Assembly (NCBI GenBank): GCA_020747065.1
Contig: JAGMVK010000005.1
Location: forward strand, 1,054,001-1,118,000
Reading direction: 5' to 3'
Source of the DNA: Cadophora sp. MPI-SDFR-AT-0126
Taxonomy: Eukaryota; Ascomycota; Leotiomycetes; Helotiales; Ploettnerulaceae
DNA length: 64,000 nt
How positions within the stretch are numbered: position 1 is the stretch's first letter; every line of letters starts with the position of its first letter. The position numbers were made by a program, and so were the translations under genes. Shown in pieces: positions 33,956-45,733 of the stretch. Below the pieces are notes generated by a model. That model saw only the letters and a program-made list of their open reading frames with translations. It searched no databases and had not been told where the DNA came from.

Positions 33956-35763
33956 GGTGAAGACATGTCGGCCACGGGGGGAGTTCGGCGCGTCCAGCAG
34001 AGAACAATCCCGTGCTGGCTGGAAACGATCCCGTAGCAGTCATATCGCGGCCTTCGATCCCAGAGCTAGTCGTGATATAGGACGCAAGTCATAGTTGCTG
34101 GAGCAGCGTCCCGATCTGCAGCTTTGCCCGCTACTGGATACAGCTGCGGAAACTCCATATTCACCGAGAAGCGTTTGACATCGATGAGACGGATGGAAAA
34201 CAAGGAGCAAGATTGATATGAGCGAAACAGTGTAGTGGTTTCATATACGTCCAGAGGCTGGAAAGGCAATCGTAGGCTCCTTGACGTACAAATGTGTTCC
34301 CTCATCTGTGTGAGAGTTCTAATGGAGCCGTTCGGTGGAAAGGTTGGGCAATCGAATGACAAAAAGTTCAAGCTCCTGGAGCCGTCTCAGCATTCTCGCC
34401 GCACACTAGCAGAGGATGGTGAACAATCGCAAACATTTCTATAACTTCTGTCGATCTCCAGTAATCCGGCTCGAATTCGAGTCAAGCAGTCCTGGTCACC
34501 TTCCCAATTGAGTCACCGATTGTATCATAATGCACTGAACCGTAAGACGGTCATTGAATTCCTCCACCATCGCCCACTTGGATGGCTTGGGCATAAACAA
34601 AACCAGAATCTTTCATTGGACGAGAACACGACAACGAACACCTAATGTCTTAGGCACCAAGCGAAGTGTGTGAGTTCGTCGAACAATGCACAACACCCTT
34701 GCATGATGGGACGCTAAGTTTTGCGTGGCCCGGCGTGCCTCAACTAGGCTGCCGAATTAACGTTTCGCTTAAGCCCCCTCTAAACGAGACCTAAAGGAGA
34801 CGAACTCGTACACCAGACAAAATTCTGTGACTCAATGTTCACTACTTTACCGCCATCTGGAACATTGTACTTTCCAAGAAGTATTGATTCTGTTGGTGAT
34901 ATGTGGACGTTCATGTATGCTGAAAGAGAAGTCAGGATAGGAAGAATACGGTATCCTCAGTCGATTTTACGAGCCCAATGTTGGTATTATTTAATACCTC
35001 AGTTGCATTTTCCACCTTGATCTTCCGCAATCAGATCCCCCATCCTCCACCGACAAAAAAAAATAAGCTTCTTGAGAAGATGGCAATTGGGGCTGTGTCG
35101 TTGGGTCACACTGATGAATCACTAAAAGCTGACATGTATGGAGCCCCGGCAGAATAGACGAAACCGCGAACGACCCGAAAGTTGACTCAACCGGTAGTAT
35201 GAGTAATTACTAGCAATTACTAAGGCATTTCATAGCATGTCAGGCAGCGATCCTGTTCGCGGTTCTGGGGTGGTACGTTTGCTTTGGTGGAGCGGGTTGG
35301 CGAATCTCGTAATTTAGAAGCCTGAAAGGTGGGGTGCCAGATCGTCATTCGGTGACCAGTGCGAAAGGGTGCGACGAATCGGGGATTTCTTCAAGATGCT
35401 GATGCGCTCGAGGCTTGGGGTTTTAGACGCCCCATAAGTTAGGGTGTGATATGTTGGTCATGTATACCCATGCTTCGATCTTGCTGCTGGGTGCGTGGCT
35501 TGCTTCGCCTACTCATTCGATTTTCCAAGGCAGCGAAATTTAGTCTCGGCTTGCGTTGTTTGTTTTCATTTTTCAAAGCCACGGAGAGGAAGGAAAGTGG
35601 TATAAATATTTGAAGAATCATCGAGAGAAATTCTTTCACCAGAGATCCATTCATCATCATCAGCTACAAATACTCAAAATCTTCTCAGACTTACACTTCC
35701 TCATTCAAATACCATCAACAAAGACACACCTCGGAACAAATTCATCTCGTCACAACACTCAAG
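33956..35763. other. Long gene-poor region
   Basis: 1.8 kb without a convincing gene. A TATAAATA box at 35601-35608 belongs to the next gene. No repeats or RNA genes recognised. Confidence 0.45.
35601..35608 (+). promoter_or_regulatory. TATA box
   Basis: TATAAATA about 156 bp upstream of the ATG of the small Ser-rich protein. It suggests an inducible promoter with a pyrimidine/CA-rich leader between. Confidence 0.5.
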
Positions 35764-36120
35764 ATGTCCGACCAATCCAACAATCAAAGCTCACAAGCAA
35801 ACTTCACCTCCTCCTCCTCCTCCTCCGAAAAGCAGCACTATGCACCTTCAATACAATCAACAACCTCATCCTTCCAATCAAGCAAGCCTCTCTTTGACAC
35901 CGAATCTCCCTCATCACGAGAATCTAAGAAGTCCAAGGCCTGGAAGAAGACGAAGAAATACCTCTCGTCGATCGGAGAACCACCGACCGCGGAGTATGAT
36001 CGTCAGCAGAATTTAGAGAAGGGCATCAAGACAAGTGGGAGGGAAGCTTTCGGCGCTATCAACTATGGTCCATACCGGACGAGCAACTTTGGAGGTGAAA
36101 GGACATTGGGACGGATATGA
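35764..36120 (+). CDS. Small Ser-rich hydrophilic protein
   Basis: Single exon, 118 aa. The N-terminal half is Ser/Gln/Asn-rich; a Lys cluster (KKSKAWKKTKKYL) is followed by a more conserved-looking C-terminus (SIGEPPTAEYDRQQ, GREAFGAINYGPYRTSNFGG). No signal peptide or membrane segment. I do not recognise a family; coding status is supported by a clean start context (AAGATGTCC), an upstream TATA box and the non-random C-terminal half. Confidence 0.65.
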   Translation: MSDQSNNQSSQANFTSSSSSSEKQHYAPSIQSTTSSFQSSKPLFDTESPSSRESKKSKAWKKTKKYLSSIGEPPTAEYDRQQNLEKGIKTSGREAFGAINYGPYRTSNFGGERTLGRI

Positions 36121-36463
36121 GACATGTTGACTGGGACGTGCTATTTGATTTCTTTGAAGTGAGCGCTTCTAGCGACCGGGGACTTTGGAGTTTGGAGTTT
36201 TTCTCGGGAATTCGATGAAAAGAACAATGGCGGACTTGGTGGACCTTGGAGGTTCTTCAGTATTGTCTCTTCGGGTCAGAACTCAGTGGGATTATGCAGT
36301 CTATGCTTTTGATTGGGGCCCTTTCCCCCAGCCTGATCTGCTAGATAAATGGATTTTTTTCGGAAACAACCTAGCCGCTTCTGTTCCTCACCGTGACCAA
36401 TTCGAATGAATCTGTTGGACGAAAATGGATACATGAAAGCCTAACTTTCAAGATTTACCTATG
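36121..36463. other. Convergent intergenic region
   Basis: About 340 bp between two 3' ends. No gene seen. Confidence 0.5.
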
Positions 36464-38559
36464 TCAAGATGTCTCCATGTTTCCCAGCCAGGACATGTCC
36501 TCTTTACCAAAACAGCAGCTATCCTGATCAAATCCAATGTCTCGAAAAATATCCTGGAAATAAATGCCATCCACTTGAACATCTGTGCTTGACTGGTGCG
36601 TCTCCAGCACTTTGCATGACAGCATTTGGAAATGTTCCACGCAATGCTTCACGAACGGATTCAGGTGCTCCATAGCATGAAACGCAGACATGGTACTTTC
36701 CCAACACTGCTTTGCCGCGAAGGTCCACAAGTCCTCTCGAAGCATTGCAGCGACTAGGATTGTACCGGCAATATGTAGGTAAAAAATACGGTGCCACCAG
36801 GGAAGGATGCCAGCAATCTCGGACTGGGTGCATGCTACTACTACCGCTGTCGTATCCTGAGCTGCTTGAATGCAGAGAGCACCCCCGTCCCGTTCGAGAC
36901 CGACCTTGAGTCGGGAACCCGGTTCATCTTGAGATTCGCGATTTGGTGACAAGCAGAAGCGAGCGAGCAGAGGTAGGAAGAGGACAATGCGTGCATGCAA
37001 CAGGCTGTTGATCAGAGATCAGCGAAGACCCAAGAGATATGAAATAACAACCTTAGGGTCTCGATAATATATCTATGTCCACTGCCGGAATTCCAAAATG
37101 TACATACCGAAGGTGGAGCATAGTCCTCTGTCGGATCAAAGGAGTGTCTTCATTTACCGCTTCAAAGACCGGGGCTAGAGACCTTGACAGACCTTTCTGC
37201 CATCGATCAATACAAGATTCAAATCGCATGACGGTAGAGTAGTAGTCGTCTTTATTGTATAGTACAGACAGGCCTAGTCTTGCTTCCGAAGCACCGCTCG
37301 ACGGCACCTGTGACAGCGTAATGTGGTTAGAAATGTCGTAAATCTCTAGGACTTTGGTGAAGTAGTCATCATCGTGTGGGAGCTCAGAGTGCAGGTAAGA
37401 GTCGGATGGAATTAAATATGGGATCCGTCCCTGCGCCCAATAAATTGCTCTAGGAATACATTAGTAAAGTGCGGAAGATGGTACGGCACTCGTGTCTCAC
37501 CTATCCACGAAAACGCAGCACTGCCAAAGTCTCTCTCGGCGATGAGCATGCAATTCCGGAACCGCAGATGAAGCTGCATCGCGTCTATGAAGCCCCAAAC
37601 TTTGTGCGATGCGCACTGCAGAGCCTACCACCATCCAAGTCCGATGCGGATTATTCGTGCATTGCAGAAACCGACTCATGAGAAGCAGGCATTCAACAAT
37701 GGCAAGCGAGCCGGGCTCCCATATAACAACTTCCGGACGAAGCAAAGACCATGCCCGATGGAAATATGTGCCACTCGCCTTTTCTCTTTGCTCGGGCTGC
37801 AAAGTTTCCTCTAACTGTGTTGCCAGGGCAAAGATTGTGTTGACAGTCGCGAGAAAGGTACGCTCGTCTTCTCCGTCCGGCAGACTGCCAGCAAATATTG
37901 CTTGGTATAGCTGAAGAAAATGTGCTTCGTTGACAATAGGCTCCAGAGGATGTAGACGCCGCCAGTAAATGTTCATTAAATGGTCCGCATGCCTACGCGG
38001 AGGAAGCACATTGTCCACTTCGTGCTCATGGTCGGAGTGTTGACGATAGTTGAATGATCCAAATAGAGGAGCATCTGTCATGGGACTCAAACCCGGGCCT
38101 CCGCAAATAGGTGCTCCAAACCTTGCATGGACTGCGGCACTGACTTCGCCCGCAAAAACTCTGGGAGAGCCGCCGAAGTAGCTTTCTGGAGCTCGGGGTT
38201 GTTTTGTGACAACCGAGTCCACGGAATTAGGGTCTTGGTTCAGCGAGCAATCTTCATCATCGCGACTTCCAGTAAGTGGCGGAACCTGACTCGAAGATGA
38301 AACTACATCACTTGCCCCGGAGCTGTAGATGCAAAGTTGTCGCCCTTGATCCTTCTTCTGGCAATTACTACAAGCTGAACAAGGAAAGTCTGTCAATTCC
38401 CTGGGCAATCTAAGTTAAGTTTGAGCCGAACTTACCTGGACGCATTCCATCACACTTTGTCTTCTTGGCCCTGCACGCTTGACACGCAATCCCGATTTTC
38501 AACCTCTTCCGCCTGGCAACACTCGTTGCCGGGGATTTTAAAGACATCACTTTGCTCAT
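36464..38559 (-). CDS. Zn2Cys6 transcription factor with fungal-specific domain
   Basis: Four exons (38559-38436, 38374-37501, 37449-37108, 37004-36464), 626 aa. The zinc cluster spans the first intron: CQACRAKKTKCDGMRPAC then SNC and a final Cys, with an unusually long last spacing of nine residues. The middle homology region (37500-38000) has YWRRLHPLEPIVNEAHF and WMVVGSAVRIAQSLGLHR, typical of the fungal-trans domain. The ATG at 38559 is the only one in frame before the cluster. Divergent from the MFS exporter across 411 bp; a role in its control is inferred from this layout only. Confidence 0.9.
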
Positions 38560-38970
38560 TTGCAATCTCGCGAGCCGTTCTCAGTGTGGAAAGCTCAATC
38601 GGCGAGAAAAGGGGAGATCTTGAAGCAGCGGGTCCGGTCTTCCGAATCAACGCGGATGCGTTTCTCATTGGCACAGAAGCGATGACATCTGCCTCAACTA
38701 TTGGAGAGAGCGGATTTGAAGATCAGTTCTCAGCCAATGAGATACTGATCCGGGATTCTGGCTCGACTCTCTCATTTGAATTGCGGACAAAGTCAACAGA
38801 ACTCCATTGACGATGCCGCAGGCCAATAATGCGCAGGTCCGTCCTACCCCACTCTCATGTGGGTAAGTCTCTCTCTCACCAGGCCCCGGAAATATGGAGT
38901 GAGATATAATCATATATATATCTCAAGGAGATGACATTGAGAAAAGCAATGCACTCTTGAACCCCTCAAG
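38560..38970. promoter_or_regulatory. Divergent promoter, Zn2Cys6 regulator / MFS exporter
   Basis: 411 bp between start codons. A TATATATA run at 38912-38920 lies about 50 bp before the exporter ATG. No gene seen. Confidence 0.55.
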
Positions 38971-40551
38971 ATGGTCAGCCATAATGGAAATTCCGATGCC
39001 CCACCAGACGAGAAAACAGACGGTGTTCAACCAGCACTCAACCAACACACCTCAATTCAGAACCACAATCGCTATGATGGCAGTGGCACGCTTTCAGATC
39101 CTTTCGTCGTCGAGTTCCTCTCAAACGATCCCCAAAATCCAATGAACTTCTCCACCTCAAGAAAATGGCTCATAACCTCCATCGGCACCCTTTCAGTCTT
39201 CGCCATCACACTCACATCTTCAGCCTACTCCGGCTCAGCCAAAGAGATCAGAAACGAGTTCAATGTTGGTACCGAGATCTACACACTCGGAATATCTCTT
39301 TTTGTTCTGGGATTCGCTGTTGGTCCTGCATTTTGGGCACCCTTATCCGAGCTCTATGGACGACGAATCCTTTTCATCACTACGCACGGCGTCATTGTTA
39401 TTTTCGTCGCCGCTTCAGCGGGATGCAGGTCTATGGCCCAACTGCTGGTATTCCGGTTTCTGGCTGGCATGTTTGGCGCATCGCCTTTGACGAACTCGGG
39501 CGGACTGATTGCGGATATGTTCCCATCTTCTCAGCGTGGCATTGCCATGTCTGTCTTTTCAACTGCTCCGTTCATGGGACCAGTGCTTGGCCCAATCGTT
39601 GGAGGCTTCGTCTCAATAACTGTAGGCTGGAGATGGGTACAAGGCGTCTGTTGCATCTTCATTGGAGTTGTCTGGCTTATGGGGATTGTGCTTGTGCCGG
39701 AGACTTATGGGCCAGTTCTCCTTCGTAAAAGTGCAAAACGCCTGTCACAGAAGACAGGAAAAGTCTACACCAGTGTCCTGGAATTGAACAACGGCGGAGT
39801 GGAAGCCTCGAAGATATTCAACAAAACTCTGAAGCGGCCATGGGTGCTCCTTTTCTGGGAGCCCATCGTCCTGATTGCTTCAATCTACTTGTCAATAGTG
39901 TATGGCACAATCTATATGTTCATGGGCGCATTCCCAATTGTCTATCAGCAAGAGCGAGGTTGGAACGAAGGGATTGGCGGTCTTGCATTTCTTGGACTTG
40001 CCATCGGCATGCTCATTGGTTTGGTGTATACCCTTCTCGATAACAAACGGTATACGAAACTCGGAAAAGCTGCAACACCCGAAACTCGTCTGCCACCAGG
40101 TATGCTGGGTGCCGTCGCTCTACCCGTTGGAATGTTTGCATTTGCCTGGACAAATTTTCCCAGTGTCCACTGGTCAGTAAGCATCGTTCTCTCCGCACCG
40201 TTTGGGTTCGGTTCGGTCCTGATCTTCATGTCTTGTCTCAACTACCTAATCGACGCCTACACCATCTACGCCGCATCAGTCCTCGCAGCTACCGCCATGC
40301 TTCGATCACTCTTCGGAGCTGCATTTCCTATGTTCACGTCCCAGATGTACGCCAATCTCGGTATACACTGGGCTTCTTCAATACCGGCTTTCCTTACAGT
40401 GGCTTGCTTGCCGTTTCCTTTTGTGATGTACAAATATGGGGAGAGCTTAAGGATGAAATGTAAATATGCTCAGGAAGCCGCTCTTATGATGGCTCGCATG
40501 CAGAATGATCTTTCGGGGACAAGCATCGCGGGAGATGAGGAATCTGTGTAA
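38971..40551 (+). CDS. DHA1-type MFS multidrug/polyamine exporter
   Basis: Single exon, 526 aa. After a hydrophilic N-terminus of about 65 residues come twelve predicted membrane helices. Seen: the loop 2-3 motif LSELYGRRILF, and the antiporter motif in helix 5, MGPVLGPIVGGFVS. The family opening NPMNFSTSRKW and the conserved ETYGPVLLRK after helix 6 are typical of fungal DHA1 proton antiporters that expel drugs, toxins or polyamines across the plasma membrane. Substrate unknown. It sits between two Zn2Cys6 genes: divergent from one, convergent with the other (108 bp between 3' ends). Confidence 0.92.
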   Translation: MVSHNGNSDAPPDEKTDGVQPALNQHTSIQNHNRYDGSGTLSDPFVVEFLSNDPQNPMNFSTSRKWLITSIGTLSVFAITLTSSAYSGSAKEIRNEFNVGTEIYTLGISLFVLGFAVGPAFWAPLSELYGRRILFITTHGVIVIFVAASAGCRSMAQLLVFRFLAGMFGASPLTNSGGLIADMFPSSQRGIAMSVFSTAPFMGPVLGPIVGGFVSITVGWRWVQGVCCIFIGVVWLMGIVLVPETYGPVLLRKSAKRLSQKTGKVYTSVLELNNGGVEASKIFNKTLKRPWVLLFWEPIVLIASIYLSIVYGTIYMFMGAFPIVYQQERGWNEGIGGLAFLGLAIGMLIGLVYTLLDNKRYTKLGKAATPETRLPPGMLGAVALPVGMFAFAWTNFPSVHWSVSIVLSAPFGFGSVLIFMSCLNYLIDAYTIYAASVLAATAMLRSLFGAAFPMFTSQMYANLGIHWASSIPAFLTVACLPFPFVMYKYGESLRMKCKYAQEAALMMARMQNDLSGTSIAGDEESV

Positions 40552-40659
40552 CATATCATGTAGATATCATTAATGTTGTACATATCTTTGAATACATGGC
40601 TTTCACCCTCTTCCGCATCGTATCGGATGATAAAGCACGGGTCGTCATTTACCAACCGA

Positions 40660-43171
40660 TCATACACTGGGAAACAACAACGAAAAGTCCCAAAGGGGTT
40701 CCATAGCATAGAAGCCCTCTTCGTTGAGCATCATATCCAATCCCTCAAACAAGGCTGGAGGTTCAGGCATAGTCGAGCTGGTTGATGCCGGAGGAGTAAC
40801 AATTGCTTGGTCCTGCTGTTTGTCTGCGGGTTTCGATGTTTCTAGTGCAACCCGCATCGACTCCGCTCGTTTGAGAATGAATGCACCTTGTACATGCACC
40901 ATATGGCTGTCATCGAAGCCCACTTGTAAATCGACCATGAGTTGGGCGGTTTCAATGACATTATCCAGGATATCGGCGATATTGGGAATGACTGAAGCGT
41001 ATGACTGATAGACCGATAGGATGAAGAGACAGCAGAAGGAGTCCATCACGCAGGCTGTGTCGTCCACATACCGCAGCCTGTCTTTCTGGATTGGGCTACG
41101 CCCTAGTGGCCCTAGTTGAATACGAGATCAGCGGTTGTTCATCACGTCGGCTCAACTAAATACTAGAAGAGGATACTAGATGTCCCAGGAAATGGTGTGG
41201 AAGGGCATTTCTTGAACCTACATTCGAGAACATGATTCGCACAAGCCACACACCTCCTAATTTGGTCCTTCTGTAGAGGTGTAAGATTTTGAGGGGAATT
41301 CCGGAGGAACTTTATCGCATAGCTCATGATGCAGAATCGAGAAAAGCGACCTGTGAAGTCAAGGAATGTTCCTTGCTCCGAAGATTGCAGGTAGTCCGAC
41401 CACTTCTCGTACCAAGCGTCAATTTCTCGATCGGTATCCCTCAGGACTGCTTCTACGGAGTTCTCGTCAACTGCCTCCGATGGATCGGGTAGAGACCACC
41501 ACTCCCCAAGACGAGGATGTTGCGCGCTTGCCTTTGTGAACTAGTTAGCCAATACTTAAAGATTTGCTGAGGAAGATAGATGGACTTACCTTCTCCCAGA
41601 TCAAGTTGAGATCGATCTGACCAAACAAAACACAGTTACATGATGACAGTTTTTGCCCATTGATTTCTTGCAGTACTAATGGCGCCGCACGTATAGAAGA
41701 GTCAATGTGAATTGTTGGTGGCGTGCCACTAATGATCGAAGTACTGCCAGAAATGTCAGTGTAGTGAACATAAACGCCACCATCCGCAAATTACATACTA
41801 ATGCGAACTATTAAACATGAATAACCAGCATATGTACTTCTGATACACTCTTGTCTCCGTGATCCCTTCCAGGTTCGATCTCATCTCGGCCTTCAGATCT
41901 TGCAACGAGCGATGCAGTCCTAAGCGAGTACCATAAACTTCAATCACAGACTTGAGATACCAGAATTGAACTTCCGAGCTCGCTGACGGTTTTGATAGTC
42001 GGAGAGGGAGGGGTCAAGTCAGCATAGAGAAAGAGGATGAATAGGCACTTCAGAGACGAGAGTTCATCTGCATGAGGACCGCCTGATTGCATCGACAGCA
42101 CACCCCTTGGTACCTTGGTTACTTCAGGAAGTAGCCTTTCTCTCATTTCCTTGCCGCCAGGGAGATATCTCGCTGTGACGAAACATATGCAATAGACGAG
42201 TTGAAGATCATTGTCGATCAAGTACTCGGTATCTTCGAAGTCTTCGAGTCGGAAGACGCAGATGAAGGGAAGATGGCGTTGGTTGAATCTGAAAAAATCA
42301 GCGTCGCTCCCATCGGGCATTCGACGTCTCTTACAGTTGTATCATCTCTTTCATCTCCTCCCTTGAAAGAAGGCTACGATCCACTTCCAGGCTTGATGCG
42401 ACTGGAGTAAGTCCTTCATTGCTCGGACTGTAGATGAAGTGCCGTTTCCTCTTCCTGAGTAAAGACGATTCCATAATCCTCGGTGATGGTGATGACGATG
42501 ATGGCTTGAATCGAGGTTCAAGAACAGCATCAACTGGCGGTGTTGAATATATGGAAGGAATCACAGAGTCGTTCGCTAGTCGATGATCTGCAGCTCTCGG
42601 CCTTGGATCTGGAAGGAATCTAAAATTGTTCGTTTGCGGCCGAGGGATTGGTGCATTAGAAGGAGTTCTTGACGCATGCTGGTGAATTAGTCAACGTCTA
42701 TTCTGCTCTTAACGGTAAATGTCCTGAGAGCTTCTGGAGACATGCCCCACGGCGCACCAGAAGAGGCAATACTCCATTCGGGGAGATCTGACCTGAATAG
42801 AAGTTGCATCAAATGCACGTGTCTCCGCAGTACTTTTCTGGCGAGAGGAAGTCTGAGGCACGCATTCTCGACCAACTTTACGGCATCTGATACACGGTGG
42901 ATTCTCCGAGCCCTCACATTTCATCTAGCAATATACGGTCAGCCAATTCTCCTAGGCACAATCATCCCAATCCTTAGCTTCAAAAGACTGAACATTGAAA
43001 CCTCTTTCGGTCCGGTACTTATGGCTGGTGAAAACTTACCTTCATTTGTCTACAAGCCAAGCAAGCCCGCACGCCCTGATGGTTGCGCGGGGGTGATACA
43101 CTGTCGACATGAGCTCCGGTCGATCGAACGATACCGGCCTGTACACCGGATGCAGCATACGATTCCGACAT
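40660..43171 (-). CDS. Zn2Cys6 transcription factor
   Basis: Eight exons read by eye: 43171-43040, 42924-42793, 42678-42335, 42288-42049, 41978-41838, 41743-41590, 41540-41222, 41111-40660, giving 637 aa. The cluster is split by intron 1: CLACRQMK then MKCEGSENPPCIRCRKVGREC (C-x2-C-x6-C-x7-C-x2-C-x6-C). Middle region carries KSVIEVYGTRLGLHRS, the usual regulator core. The 70-bp intron at 42048-41979 is the least certain: the sequence it removes reads like coding (SLKCLFILFLYADL), but a frame change is required there. Targets unknown; neighbour of the MFS exporter. Confidence 0.78.
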
Positions 43172-44119
43172 AGCTTCTTTCGGCCGTTGCTTGATTAATG
43201 ATCGTGCGCTTGCTCCGGACGTTGAGTTGCGATGCAGCTTGAAAGCCTAGCAAACTGGCTCAGATCCACTTTCTTTCATGGAATGGTAACCTTCCTTCCT
43301 GTTGGCATATATCCGTATCAAAGAGAAAATACAAGAGGCACTTCTCTGGCATGAGACACAAGAGCGACTTCAGACCATACTTGTCACACGGATTGGCAGT
43401 CCTTCCGATTCCACTTTGACGACGTTTCGAGGTTTCGAAACGCGGAAGGGCCGGACTGTTTACGGACCCGGCCCAGTCGGCCGCTCTCAACACCGTCCCA
43501 GTGTAGCCTGACTCGTGGGGATTGGTTACAAGTCTGCACTCGACGAATGGAATGACAGAGTTCAAGTAGATATAAATCTTGGAAAGAACACGAGATTTAG
43601 AAGGGTCCTCGAAACAGCTGCAAAAGCAAGCTTAAGACGACATCGCAAGAAGTGCACACTTCGCAATAAAGGTTCCTTACAGTCTGTCCTCGTTCCGTGC
43701 CTCAGCGCCTCGGTAATTCTACACTCTCGCCTTTTAATCCTTAAATCGCCGCGTAAGCAGCCATTAGAAGATGCATAAAGATTAATGATAGGTACTGTTA
43801 CTATCAATCCATCACATATCAATCCAACTTCATTTCCATCCGTCGCAACACCTGAACTCACTCAATTCAGCATTGTCAAACAACACGCAGCGGCACCAGA
43901 ACAGAAATTTTATCTATCCAATTGAGTATTTCTTTGTACAGGTTTGCATCCTCAAAATTGTTCAAAGGGACAAATGCATACGTAAGTTTTGGTATTTCAA
44001 TATTTGCATCGCGTAGATGATCAGGTCGATATTCCTTTCTTTCAAAATCACTTCAAATGTATCTTCTACCAAACCTTGCCTCAACGTATCCACCCGATCC
44101 AACTCATCTCCCTCCCTCC
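43172..44119. other. Intergenic region
   Basis: About 950 bp. Frames here have no protein-like features. No gene seen. Confidence 0.5.
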
Positions 44120-44920
44120 CTACCTAAAAATCCTATCCACCCAACACCCCTCAAACCCCTCACACTCAACCCTCAACACCAACGCTCTCCCCTTCCTCAT
44201 CCCCATCCCACCATCCTTCCCGACATCCCTCACAGCAATACCCTCCCTAACAGCATCCCTCACACACTCCCACCACCCCTCCATACCCGCTATACACCCA
44301 CTCCCCTCACAAACCCCCTCCTCACTCATCCCCAACTCCACCACAAACGTCACCTCCTCCAACCCTCGAAACGCTTCTAGCAGACTAAACACCCAATCCT
44401 GCCTTCCATCCCCCATCCCATCTCCCTTGCCCCCTTCTCCTCTGCCTCCAGATATGGCACCAGGCCCTGACGGTCCAGGGACGCCACCATGCACAATCTT
44501 GATCTTGCGGACTCGGTCCGCTCGATTGGAGGTTGCAGCGAAAGATTTCAAGAGCGAAGGGGAAGAGAACAGGAATGTAGCGTGTGCGTAGTAGAGGGAA
44601 GGCGGGAGGACGGCGAGGAGGTGAGGGGATGAGAGGGCGAGGGGTGTGAGGGCGTGGTGTGGGAGGCGGTGGTTAGATTGTGTGATTGTGAGGGGTGGGA
44701 GGAGAGCGTAGTAATTGCAAGCGATTTGGTAGAGGAGTTCGGGAGGGAGGAAGAAGAGAGGGAAGGGTGCGGGTGGTGGTGGTGAGGTTGGTGTGTTCGT
44801 TTCGGCTGGTATAGGCGCTGGAGTGCTGGATGGTGTTTGATTTAGGGCTGGTTCGAGTTCTGATTGTGTTTCTATGCCTCTTTTGAGGGTGATTGGTTGT
44901 GGATGGATAATAGCGGACAT
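44120..44920 (-). CDS. F-box-like protein
   Basis: Single exon, 266 aa from the ATG at 44920 (MSAIIHPQ). A Pro/Thr-rich N-terminus of about 55 residues precedes an F-box-like helix set (FFLPPELLYQIACNYYALLP). The rest has ALSSPHLLAVLPPSLYYAHA and a segment resembling fungal F-box partners (RVRKIKIVHGG). Gly- and Glu-rich C-terminal half. A role as a substrate adaptor of an SCF ubiquitin ligase is possible but rests on a weak F-box only. Confidence 0.6.
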   Translation of the reverse strand: MSAIIHPQPITLKRGIETQSELEPALNQTPSSTPAPIPAETNTPTSPPPPAPFPLFFLPPELLYQIACNYYALLPPLTITQSNHRLPHHALTPLALSSPHLLAVLPPSLYYAHATFLFSSPSLLKSFAATSNRADRVRKIKIVHGGVPGPSGPGAISGGRGEGGKGDGMGDGRQDWVFSLLEAFRGLEEVTFVVELGMSEEGVCEGSGCIAGMEGWWECVRDAVREGIAVRDVGKDGGMGMRKGRALVLRVECEGFEGCWVDRIFR

Positions 44921-45733
44921 GTTTGTTGACTCGGCTACTTGATAGGCGAAGCGAGGATGCTGATTTCTGACCTTTTTCAACGCTGAGTATTTTGGAAGTG
45001 GATTCGGCTTTGAAAATTCAAGAATGAAATAGTTCTATGGTAAGATATATGGGAGGATGTTCGAATAATATAGAGAAGGTCTGAGGATATCTGAGCTGGA
45101 TATGAGCTGGATGTCTGGCTTTGAGCAAGTTTGAGGCACTTGCCAAGACTGGCGATGTCCTTACACGAGAACCGAAGTTTGGGTTTGGGATTGCGTATTT
45201 ACGAGTTGAGAAAACATATCGGTACATATTATATAGATATTCAAGATCAAGGGGTGCGATTAGTGAAGAAAAAAACAGATGGAGAGGACCTTGTGGGATA
45301 GGGGATAGAAGAATGGTACCTTGAGAGGTATATCACGGGGTGTCCTGTCACAGGTGCCAGATCCAGCTCTGTTACATGTGAAGCATCTAGTACTTTGGCA
45401 ACCATTTCCTATATCTCATTGCCTAGACATTGTCAGGTCCGTCTTGATGAGGAGCATAGGGAAGTTTGTTGGTGTAATATAAATTTCGGGAAATATCATG
45501 TTATTGTCGTCTAGTCTAACCAAGTAATGCGTTGCCTCCATCTGTAGCACCGAATACATATGCAAGTAAATGTCTTATCCTGCGTCTTCTCTATGGCATC
45601 TATACCATATGACTTCCCTCAATTCGAGAAGATCTCCTCAATCATCGGCTCTGAAAGTGTAACCATGAATCCTCAGCGGTAGTCCATCTTTCAATAATCG
45701 AGCCGTCCATTCACCCACCCACATCGGTTCTTC
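44921..45733. other. Intergenic region
   Basis: About 810 bp, promoter side of the F-box-like gene and 3' side of PXMP4. No gene seen. Confidence 0.5.

Noticed and set aside
43989..44591. Plus-strand Pro/Ser-rich frame
   Set aside because: Antisense to the F-box-like gene; low complexity and no features.
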